A stretch of 13,775 bases of DNA from CAXXOK01 sp035399245. GTDB lineage: Bacteria > Bacillota > Clostridia > Christensenellales > Aristaeellaceae. The stretch is from assembly GCA_035399245.1 (NCBI GenBank), contig DAOPIR010000067.1, forward strand, positions 1 to 13,775, given 5' to 3'. The notes under the pieces are model-generated. The model saw only the letters and a list, made by a program, of their open reading frames with translations, searched no databases and was not told the DNA's origin. Position 1 is the first letter of the stretch, and each line of letters starts with the position of its first letter. Made by a program: the position numbers and the translations under genes. Of the stretch, positions 1 through 6,511 are shown one piece after another.

Positions 1-7
1 CATTCGT

Positions 8-40
8 AAAACGGGTGGGACGGCATACCGTTCCCACCCG
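8..40 (-). terminator. Intrinsic terminator of the surface-protein gene
   Basis: Read on the minus strand, this begins 18 bases after the TAA stop (59-61). CGGGTGGGA (12-20) pairs perfectly with TCCCACCCG (32-40). The stem continues with CGG/CCG (21-23 with 28-30) past a single bulged base at 31, closed by a 4-base loop. A run of four T on the transcript (8-11) follows. The T-tract is short but the stem is strong and GC-rich, so termination is likely. Confidence 0.8.
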
Positions 41-58
41 CTTCTTTGTTTGTATTCA

Positions 59-2533
59 TTATGATCGCTTGCACGCTTTTCTCTGCTTGCTTGCTATGGC
101 CACCGCCGCAATGCCTGCCGCGCTTATGCCGCACAGCAACCACCATTGCCATACGGCACTGTTGTCGCCGGTCTGGGGCACGGTTCCCGTCCATTGAGCG
201 TACATCGTGGCATTCGTGTCATATGTGAAGGTGCTGTTCGCCGCATAAGACGTACCGCTTCCGTTCTTCTGCGTATTCCATATTATAAAGTTATAGTCCG
301 TTCGGCTCAGTTCGCTGCCGTCCGCCACCGTTTCCTCGCTGCCATACAGCGCCGTATGTGCATCGGGCAGCGTGCCCGTGCCGCCGTTGGCGTCATAGGA
401 CAGCGTATATATCCGCAGCCATGCCCCAAAGGGACTTACCCAGCCCGGTGTGTTGGCGATCCCGTACATATCTTCCGTTGTGTCGTTCACATCCACGTGC
501 GTATGCGTTGTCGTCGTTGGCAGCGTAGAGGAATCGGATTTTAAAAATACCGCGGTCGTACCGGAAATCGTCAGCGTTGTTCCTGTACCCATGGTGCTGT
601 TGCCGCCTTGTCCGATATCCTGCGCATCCTCATTACCTCTGGCAGCAAACACATTACCGCCGCTGAGGGCAACCACGCCGCCCTTGCCGCCGCCTACCGT
701 GTTTTCCGTGCCGCCGCCGCCGATGCCTGCACCGCCGCTGACAAGCACTTCCCACATATCCCCGTTTGCGCCGCCCTGTGCTATGACTATACCGCCAGTA
801 ATCGTCACATTGCCGCCGTCTCCGGTGCCATCGTCATCATAGGCACCGCCGCCAATGCCTGCGCCGCCGGTATTGCCCGTGGCAACCACTGTGCCGCCGC
901 TGATTTTGACTGTGCCGCCATCTCCTTCAACACCGCCGCCCAGGCCTGCGCCGCAGTAAGTGCTTTGCGCTGTGACCATACCTTCCTTGATTTCAATTGT
1001 ACCGTCTGCCTCTGTGCCGTTTCCATAAAGACCGCCGCCAATGCCTGCGCCGCCGATGCCGCTCGTAGCCGTAACCGTGCCGCCGCTGATGGTGATACTG
1101 CCGCCCGCACCTGTGCCGCTGCCAATATACCCACCGCCGATCCCTGCCGCATAGTCGCCGCCCGTGGCCTCGACCTCGCCGCTGCTGATGGTGATAGTCC
1201 CGCCGCCGCCGGTGCCGCTGCCGCTGGAACCGCCGCCAATACCTGCGCAGTATTGGCCGCCCGTAACCGTTACTTTTCCGCCGCTGATGGTGATACTGCC
1301 GTTTTCGCCGGTGCCGTTTGCATGGTAACCTCCGCCCAATCCGGCGCCATAAGAAACGCTGCTGGCCGTCACCGTGCCATCGCTGATAATGATACTGCCG
1401 CCGTCGGTCGTACCGTTGCCGTTGGACCCGCCGCCCAAGCCTGCGCCGCCGTTTGAGCCGCCTGTGGCCGTCAGTGTGCCGCCGCCGATGCTGATACTGC
1501 CGCCGTCGCCTGCGCCGTCAATAGTGGCGCTGCCATTGCCGCCGCCGACACCCGCGGCATATTGGCCGCCTGTGGCCTCCACTATGCCGCCGGTCATGGT
1601 GAACACGCCGCCTCTTCCGCAGTTGCTGTTTCCGCCCACGTTATTGCCAACGCCGCCGCCGATGCCTGCGCCGCTGGTTCCGCCGGTAGCTTTTACCGTG
1701 CCGTCGCTGATAGTTACCGTGGCGCCCGCTCCATCATTGCCGCCGCCGATGCCCGCTGCATATTGGCCGCCGTTGGCCGTTACCGTACCGCCGCTGATGG
1801 TTACCGTGCCGCCGTCGCCGCCGTGGATATTGCCGCCGCCGTTATTGCCGTCACCACCGCCGATGCCTGCGCCGCCGGTGCCGCCGGTAGCCGTTATCGT
1901 GCCGCCGCTGATGGTCACCGTGCCGCCGCAGCCATCATAACCGCCGCCCAATCCAGCGCCGAGTCGGCCGCCGATAGCCGTCACATCGCCGCTGTTGATA
2001 ATCACAGTGCCGCCGCTTTCGTTGGGATTGCCGCCAATGCCCGCGCTGCTGCCGCCGCCGGTTACTGTAAGCTTTCCCGATTCATCATCCGTACCGTCCG
2101 CAATGGTCAGCGTTGTGCCTTCCGGGCATTGCAGACCTGCTTCCCTGTTTCCGCTTTTCAGTACATTATTCCCTATCAGTGTCAGGTTCACGGCTGCGCC
2201 GGTCATGTCAAACGCGCAGGTATCGCTTACCAGTGACAAGTCAATGGTTACATTATCAAGCGTAATATTTGCGGTAACGCCGGAGTCCACCGTTACTTTA
2301 TACTTTGTTGTCGATCCCTGTATGATAATCATATCCGTCTTGGGAAACGATGTCGTTCCAACTATGGATGTAACCATAATATCATCGCTTCCCGAAGCGT
2401 AAATAGAGATATCAGCATTGATCTCGCCATCCGCCAGGGTAACAATATGATCAGCTGCCAGCACCGTTACCGGCAGCAGGACACACGCCAGCGCCACACA
2501 CAGCAACGCACTCAAAAACCATTTTGTTCTCAT
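59..2533 (-). CDS. Cell-wall-anchored glycine-rich beta-helix repeat protein
   Basis: This 824-residue surface protein has a signal peptide at residues 1-26 (basic start, hydrophobic core, VLA cleavage motif). Residues 27-160 form a beta-strand-rich region (NVTIDLSLV, AVNLTLIG, GTTLTIADG) like the carbohydrate-binding beta-helix domains of Clostridia. Residues 160-644 hold about 14 imperfect repeats built on TISGGTVTATGG and GAGIGGG. Residues 711-782 (LSYDANGG to MYAQW) match the InlB B-repeat/Flg_new type. The C-terminus has VPQTG (785-789), a hydrophobic segment and a basic tail, a variant of the LPxTG sortase signal. The ATG is preceded by GAGGG about 9 bases upstream. It follows a two-component system in the same direction but is separated from it by a terminator. 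Adhesion or glycan binding is an inference; no catalytic motif is seen, and no sortase gene is in the window. Confidence 0.85.
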   Translation of the reverse strand: MRTKWFLSALLCVALACVLLPVTVLAADHIVTLADGEINADISIYASGSDDIMVTSIVGTTSFPKTDMIIIQGSTTKYKVTVDSGVTANITLDNVTIDLSLVSDTCAFDMTGAAVNLTLIGNNVLKSGNREAGLQCPEGTTLTIADGTDDESGKLTVTGGGSSAGIGGNPNESGGTVIINSGDVTAIGGRLGAGLGGGYDGCGGTVTISGGTITATGGTGGAGIGGGDGNNGGGNIHGGDGGTVTISGGTVTANGGQYAAGIGGGNDGAGATVTISDGTVKATGGTSGAGIGGGVGNNVGGNSNCGRGGVFTMTGGIVEATGGQYAAGVGGGNGSATIDGAGDGGSISIGGGTLTATGGSNGGAGLGGGSNGNGTTDGGSIIISDGTVTASSVSYGAGLGGGYHANGTGENGSITISGGKVTVTGGQYCAGIGGGSSGSGTGGGGTITISSGEVEATGGDYAAGIGGGYIGSGTGAGGSITISGGTVTATSGIGGAGIGGGLYGNGTEADGTIEIKEGMVTAQSTYCGAGLGGGVEGDGGTVKISGGTVVATGNTGGAGIGGGAYDDDGTGDGGNVTITGGIVIAQGGANGDMWEVLVSGGAGIGGGGTENTVGGGKGGVVALSGGNVFAARGNEDAQDIGQGGNSTMGTGTTLTISGTTAVFLKSDSSTLPTTTTHTHVDVNDTTEDMYGIANTPGWVSPFGAWLRIYTLSYDANGGTGTLPDAHTALYGSEETVADGSELSRTDYNFIIWNTQKNGSGTSYAANSTFTYDTNATMYAQWTGTVPQTGDNSAVWQWWLLCGISAAGIAAVAIASKQRKACKRS
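602..2056 (-). repeat. Degenerate in-frame repeat array in the surface protein
   Basis: About 14 imperfect units plus one decayed unit (DAQDIGQGG) encode the core A-G-[ILV]-G-G-[GN], each preceded by a strand-like TISGGTVTA element. Spacing varies from roughly 23 to 40 residues because the linkers after GGG differ (for example YDGCG, DGNNGGGNIHGGDG, SGSGTG). Bases flanking the core fall into recurring versions, GGAG and (Q/D)YAAG, which partly alternate, suggesting past duplication of two-unit blocks. Such arrays usually form right-handed beta-helix rungs. Copies differ at the nucleotide level, so the array is old or kept in frame by selection rather than freshly expanded. Confidence 0.85.
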
Positions 2534-2627
2534 TCCGTTTGTCCCTCAATTCATCTTTGTGCAGTAACTGCGCTCGTTGCCTGTATAAATCAGCGCAGGG
2601 ATCATATACAATATCTGCCATAACAAT

Positions 2628-2654
2628 TTTATACAATCCTCACAAAACCGACAA
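2628..2654 (-). promoter_or_regulatory. Possible promoter of the surface-protein gene
   Basis: The 146 bases between the upstream terminator and the start codon should hold the promoter. The best candidate is TTGTCG (2649-2654) and TATAAA (2628-2633) with a short 15-base spacer, which is suboptimal for the housekeeping sigma factor. The octamer ATTGTATA occurs twice on the minus strand (2630-2637 and 2605-2612), with ATTGTTA between them at 2621-2627. These could be activator sites or alternative -10 elements. The assignment is weak, and the poor spacing would fit a promoter needing an activator. Confidence 0.35.
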
Positions 2655-2679
2655 TGTCCGAAAGAACAGCACAGGCAAG

Positions 2680-2716
2680 AAAAAAAGTACAGTCTGATAA
2701 ACAAGACTGTACTTTT
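2680..2716 (-). terminator. Strong intrinsic terminator after the response regulator
   Basis: On the minus strand, 17 bases after the response-regulator stop, a perfect 13-bp stem (2704-2716 pairing with 2683-2695, containing GTACAGTCT/AGACTGTAC) closes an 8-base loop. A run of seven T (2680-2686) overlaps the stem foot. This is a textbook Rho-independent terminator and separates the two-component operon from the surface-protein gene, which must therefore have its own promoter or depend on readthrough. Confidence 0.92.
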
Positions 2717-2733
2717 GCAATGATCGCTACCTT

Positions 2734-3402
2734 TTATTTTGCGTTGTCCGTCCACCCCTGTTCAGACGCGTAAGCAATAACCTGTGCTCTGTTTTTTAAA
2801 TGCAGAGCCTCGATGATTTTTCCCATGTGATACTTGATGGTCCGTTCTGTAATACCCAGCGCCGCACCGATTTCTTTATAGGTCATTCCTTTGGCGACCC
2901 CTTCCAGCACCTCAACCTGACGCTCCGACAGCTTGCTTTCCATTGCGGAATTTTTTCTCGCTGGAACAGCAATGTCTTTATCATGGCTCCTGAATTCCTT
3001 CAGCAAACGCAGCGCAAGCTTTGGCGTAATCGGCACGCCGTCATTTTCCAAGCCCCGCAGCATGTCCGCAAGCTCTTCACGGTTCAGGCTTTTGAGCAGA
3101 TAACCTGAAGCCCCAAGCCTTATCGCCTCAAACAGGTCTTCATCTTCCTCGGAGGTGGTAAGCATAACGATTTTTATATTGGGCATTTGCGCTTTTATCA
3201 GTTTCAGCGCCTCAATACCATTGCAGTCCGGCATAATGACATCCATTAAAATGATATCCGGTTTTAAAAGTCTGGCTTGTTCAAGCGCCTCAAAACCGTT
3301 TTTTGCCGTTCCGACTACCTGATACCCGTATGTATCCAGCAGGAACGCAAGTCCATCAGAAAATAACTGGTGGTCATCAACCAATAGGATTTTGGATAGC
3401 AT
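2734..3402 (-). CDS. Two-component response regulator, NarL/LuxR family
   Basis: This is a 222-residue cytoplasmic transcription regulator. The receiver domain (residues 3-120) has the acidic pair D9/D10, phosphoacceptor D54 in LMDVIMP, T82/T83 and K104 in YLLKSL. A linker (about 135-155) leads to a LuxR-type helix-turn-helix at 158-215 (LSERQVEVLEGVAKGMTYKEIGAALGI, cited here in part as LSERQVEVL and TERTIKYH). The ATG at 3400-3402 has AGAGG 8 bases upstream and lies inside the 3' end of the kinase gene, overlapping it by 26 bases, so the two are probably translationally coupled. Its partner is almost certainly that kinase. Target genes are unknown; the next gene downstream, the surface protein, is the obvious candidate by position. 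Confidence 0.95.
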   Translation of the reverse strand: MLSKILLVDDHQLFSDGLAFLLDTYGYQVVGTAKNGFEALEQARLLKPDIILMDVIMPDCNGIEALKLIKAQMPNIKIVMLTTSEEDEDLFEAIRLGASGYLLKSLNREELADMLRGLENDGVPITPKLALRLLKEFRSHDKDIAVPARKNSAMESKLSERQVEVLEGVAKGMTYKEIGAALGITERTIKYHMGKIIEALHLKNRAQVIAYASEQGWTDNAK

Positions 3403-5104
3403 TCATATCGCCTCTTTTAGTGCAAGGAATTTTCAATAGAATACGGGTCCCTTCTCCGGGTTGGGTATCTATTTCAATGTCCGCTCCAATTTCAAACGCG
3501 CGTTCACGCATTATTCTTAATCCAAACTGCCCGTCACTTATTGCATCGGCGTCAAATCCATCTCCGTCATCTTCGATCGTACAACATAGTCTGTCCTTTT
3601 CACAACGGAAGGATACAATCGCATGCCTGGCATTCCTGGCATGCTTTCTGATATTATTCAGCGCTTCCTTCAAAATATTCAGCAGAATTGTCTTTGGATT
3701 GCCTTCAATTTCATTCCACACGTCTATTCCGGTTATATCAAGAAACACATCTATTTTCGTGTGTGCCCTAAAGGCTTCAATTTCCTTTTTTATCTCCGTT
3801 TCAAAATCCACCTTAGTAGGAGCGTTTCTTACCGTGTGGATATAGTTTCGGATTTCCTTGTGCGCGGCCTGCCCTGCGGCGACAAGCTTTTCCAGGTCCT
3901 GATTTATCTTTTCCGTATCGGCATAGGAAAGCTCATTTTGAATACCTTGCGCCTGCAGATTGATGAATCCGAAAACCTGACCGAGATTATCATGCAAATC
4001 CCTGGCCAGCTTTTCTCTTTCCGCGGATACCGCAAGCTTGCTGTTTTGATCGAGTATGTATTTTTGTGCGATTCTGATCTCCGTTACATCCCGAATCAAA
4101 ATAACATTTCCGGCCCGAATATCCTGTTTGCTGTATACGGGAAGCCGCTGCACCTCATAATAGCGTTCTTCCGGTGTTTGTGCGGTCGCTGCCCGGTATT
4201 CCATAAGGCTGTTATTGAGCAGATAGCTCCATTTGATGTTGATTTTGGAAATAACATCTTCGACCTTTGCGCCAACAACGCTGTTCTCCTCACATCCTAG
4301 CTGCTGTCTGGCACATTTGTTGATATCAGCCACGATATCATGGCTGTCGATAACCAACATCCCGATGTTCATGTTATCGACCGCCACCTCCCGTGCGATG
4401 GGATTAATGGCAAACAGCTGGTATCGGAAGAGCCCAACCGCCGCGACGATACCGGATATACCCAGGAATACGGGCGTTATATCGATGTTGTTGACCGGAC
4501 TTAGCTTAAATACATAAAGGATGCTTGGGACGATGCTGATGATCGGGCTTACCAGCAGCGCGATCGCCTGTCTGCGGTAGATTGATTTCAAGAATATGGC
4601 GGCCCTTGCGATCAATAGAATGGAGATCAGCTCGATTGAATATCCGTAGATAGGATGGATCCAGTAAAGCGGGCCATATGACTTCTTAATCACCGGAAAG
4701 CTGCCGCTGTAATCCAGAGAAAATCCATATCGGATCAAACCGTGATATTGGTCTGTCCAGACAAGGATAATAAAAATCAGCGGTATGATAAAAAGTGGCA
4801 GGATACGGCGCAGCCTCGTCCATTTTGCGGAAGCCGTAAATTGAAGCACCATGTACAGCCAGAATATATGTATCGTTGTATAGGCAAAATACTGCATGTT
4901 CGCCCAGAAAAGCTTTGTTGGCAAATCGGTTCCGGCCATTTCCAGCCCATTGCAAACGACCCAAAACGAGAAAATAAACATGCATATGCTGAATGTTTTC
5001 GCTCCGGTCACCTTCTGGAAGTGCAAGGAATAAAAAGCCAAATACAACAATATAACCAAGGACATCGCCAATAGCCATAGGTAAGGTATGTATTGAAAAT
5101 GCAA
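3377..5104 (-). CDS. Sensor histidine kinase, 7TM-PAS-HisKA_3 type
   Basis: This 575-residue membrane kinase has seven predicted hydrophobic segments in residues 8-230, resembling the HisKA_7TM sensor module. A PAS-like domain (about 240-342, NIGMLVIDSHDIVADIN to VILIRDVTE) follows. The DesK/NarX-type dimerisation domain has H-box EREKLARDLHDNLGQ with phosphoacceptor H371. The C-terminal ATPase domain shows an N-box (LKEALNNIRKHA, 478-489), DDGDGFDA (512-519), GLRIMRERA (528-536) and GEGTRILL. It starts with TTG (5102-5104): GGAGGT lies 9 bases upstream, whereas the first in-frame ATG codes Met14 inside the first membrane segment and has no such site. The 3' end overlaps the response regulator. 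The signal is unknown; 7TM kinases of this type have no large extracellular domain, so a membrane or small-molecule cue is likely. Confidence 0.93.
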   Translation of the reverse strand: MHFQYIPYLWLLAMSLVILLYLAFYSLHFQKVTGAKTFSICMFIFSFWVVCNGLEMAGTDLPTKLFWANMQYFAYTTIHIFWLYMVLQFTASAKWTRLRRILPLFIIPLIFIILVWTDQYHGLIRYGFSLDYSGSFPVIKKSYGPLYWIHPIYGYSIELISILLIARAAIFLKSIYRRQAIALLVSPIISIVPSILYVFKLSPVNNIDITPVFLGISGIVAAVGLFRYQLFAINPIAREVAVDNMNIGMLVIDSHDIVADINKCARQQLGCEENSVVGAKVEDVISKINIKWSYLLNNSLMEYRAATAQTPEERYYEVQRLPVYSKQDIRAGNVILIRDVTEIRIAQKYILDQNSKLAVSAEREKLARDLHDNLGQVFGFINLQAQGIQNELSYADTEKINQDLEKLVAAGQAAHKEIRNYIHTVRNAPTKVDFETEIKKEIEAFRAHTKIDVFLDITGIDVWNEIEGNPKTILLNILKEALNNIRKHARNARHAIVSFRCEKDRLCCTIEDDGDGFDADAISDGQFGLRIMRERAFEIGADIEIDTQPGEGTRILLKIPCTKRGDMNAIQNPIG

Positions 5105-5377
5105 CTCCGGTTCACCTCCAGCTGATGTATTTCCCAGCCGAAACTACCGCATTTCCATAAAGTATATTTCATTTTTTTATGGCTTTCAAGTTTTTTCCAT
5201 TAATAATTCTTGTGATAAAGCAATCGCAACAAGAAGCAGGAAGAAATTGTATCCATCAGCGGGCATGCCAAGGATTTGGCCTGTCGGCTGAAGGAATATT
5301 CGCAATCACAGACGATGGAACATGCTCAAGTAAGCGGCCGGCTTCCTGTATTGTGTTCCAAATCCCCCCGGAGATGC
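5105..5377. other. Intergenic region between GH88 gene and kinase gene
   Basis: This 273-base gap separates the end of the sugar operon from the kinase gene, both on the minus strand. It contains the kinase promoter and ribosome binding site. No hairpin followed by a T-run was found after the GH88 stop, so some readthrough from the sugar operon into the two-component genes is possible. On the minus strand one frame stays open from the GH88 3' end to 5256, encoding a protein-like stretch (EAGRLLEHVPSSVIANIPS, ending DRPNPWHAR). It has no start or binding site of its own and may be a gene remnant or chance. Confidence 0.5.
5161..5189 (-). promoter_or_regulatory. Sigma-A-type promoter of the two-component operon
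   Basis: On the minus strand TTGAAA (5184-5189) and TATACT (5161-5166) are separated by exactly 17 bases, with an A-rich spacer. Transcription should begin near 5154, giving a leader of about 50 bases before the TTG start. No obvious operator palindrome overlaps it. Confidence 0.8.
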
Positions 5378-6511
5378 TCAATCGGGCTTTTGACACATCC
5401 ACAGCATGGGATCGCATCCTCTCAGTTTTGCCAATGCCTCGGCATAGAAATAGTCGCCGTATACGATATTGATATGGGTTCCCGCGCCGTCGTCGTGATA
5501 AGCCGCCGTGCATTTTTGCAATATGCCCGGGGTACGATCGGTATAATCGGCACACAGTGTGTCCAGCGCCCGCAGCATACGCCGCGCCGCATCGTTATAT
5601 TCCTGCGGCCGCTTCACCTCGCGCAGCCGGCTAAGCTCAATCAGCCCGCAGGCCGCGCAGGCCGCCGCAATATTATCTATCCTGTCCTTGCCGGCAGGCT
5701 GCCGAAAATCACAGTCCGTCAATCCGTCGGGACGAATGTTAACGATAAAGTAATCTGCGATTTTACAGGCGGTATCCAAATACCGCGAGAGGCCGGTATG
5801 CAGATACGCAAGGGTAAAGCCGTACAGCGCCCATGCCTGCCCGCGGCTCCAGCTCGAGCCTTCGGCATATCCCTGCCCGCCGGGCTTGGAGATTGGCTTG
5901 CCCGTGTCCGGATCGAAGATCACGATATGGTTGCAGCTACCATCTTCCCGCACAAATTCGCGGATTACCGTATCGGCATGCCTGACAGCGATCTGTTCAA
6001 AGCGCGGATCCCATGTTTCGCGGCTCGCCCAAAAAAGCAGGTTCAGGTTCATCATACTGTCGATGATCGCCCAACCGGCTTTGTCTTCATTCCAGGCGCG
6101 GATATAACCGCCGGTCAGGTTAAACCGTCCCGCCAGGATGGTGGCGGCATGCAGCAGATTGCGCTTGGAATCGCGGTCGCCGTTAAGCAGCCAGTCAGCG
6201 CCGCAGGAAAGCAGATACATAAACCCCACATCATGGTACAAGCGTTCAAACCAGCATAACTCTTTGGTCAGCCGCGCTTCCACGCGCAGGGCTTCCGAGC
6301 GGAAGATCTCCTGTTTGGTTGCCGCATACAGCTGCCACATCAGGCCGGGCCAGAAACCGCCCGTCCACCATGCATCGTCTTCATAGGGTGCGCACGCCCA
6401 TCGGGCACCGTCGCTTTTGTAGGGAATGATATCCTGTGCGGCTGCCAGTGCCGCGGATTTTTTATATTTCTGTGCCAGTCGGTCCCATACGTTTTCAGCC
6501 CAATTATCCAA
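5378..6511 (-). CDS. Glycoside hydrolase family 88, unsaturated uronyl hydrolase
   Basis: This 377-residue enzyme lacks a signal peptide, so it acts in the cytoplasm. GH88 enzymes hydrate the 4,5 double bond of the unsaturated uronic acid left by polysaccharide lyases, releasing it from the oligosaccharide. Both catalytic-aspartate motifs are visible: HDVGF (D94) and AIIDSMMNL (D151). The GQAWALYG block and WTGGFWPGLMW agree, and the IIDSMMNL form points to GH88 rather than GH105. The start chosen is TTG at 6509-6511: GGGGAGGT lies 8 bases upstream, and family homology begins there (DNWAENVWDRLAQKY). An upstream ATG at 6580 would add 23 unlikely residues lying wholly inside the preceding gene. 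It overlaps the DUF2264 gene by 8 bases (TTGGATAA), indicating translational coupling. It is the last gene of the sugar operon. Substrate class is inferred. Confidence 0.92.
   Translation of the reverse strand: MDNWAENVWDRLAQKYKKSAALAAAQDIIPYKSDGARWACAPYEDDAWWTGGFWPGLMWQLYAATKQEIFRSEALRVEARLTKELCWFERLYHDVGFMYLLSCGADWLLNGDRDSKRNLLHAATILAGRFNLTGGYIRAWNEDKAGWAIIDSMMNLNLLFWASRETWDPRFEQIAVRHADTVIREFVREDGSCNHIVIFDPDTGKPISKPGGQGYAEGSSWSRGQAWALYGFTLAYLHTGLSRYLDTACKIADYFIVNIRPDGLTDCDFRQPAGKDRIDNIAAACAACGLIELSRLREVKRPQEYNDAARRMLRALDTLCADYTDRTPGILQKCTAAYHDDGAGTHINIVYGDYFYAEALAKLRGCDPMLWMCQKPD

Noticed and set aside
602..2056. The repeat array as a CRISPR or other DNA-level repeat
   Set aside because: Units vary in length and sequence, keep one reading frame, and encode a consistent protein motif; there are no constant repeats with unique spacers.
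450..2402. Several long plus-strand open frames opposite the surface-protein gene, rich in Ala, Pro or Cys
   Set aside because: They mirror the glycine-rich repeat codons (GGC/GGT read backwards), have low-complexity composition, no ribosome sites, and overlap one another in several frames.
2451..2755. Two short minus-strand frames (61 and 69 codons) between the regulator and surface-protein genes
   Set aside because: They span the terminator or the promoter and signal-peptide region, have no family resemblance, and overlap real genes in other frames.
5316..5360. TGGAAC (5316) and GTTCCA (5355), the same half-sites as the operators, near the end of the sugar operon
   Set aside because: They are 33 bases apart rather than 2, so they cannot form one repressor site, and 6-base matches occur by chance. 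As a hairpin the stem is only 7 bp with no T-run, so it is not a terminator either.
5256..6259. A possible frameshift extending GH88 into the open frame beyond its stop
   Set aside because: GH88 already ends as the family does (YAEALAKL then MLW), so no missing C-terminus needs to be explained.
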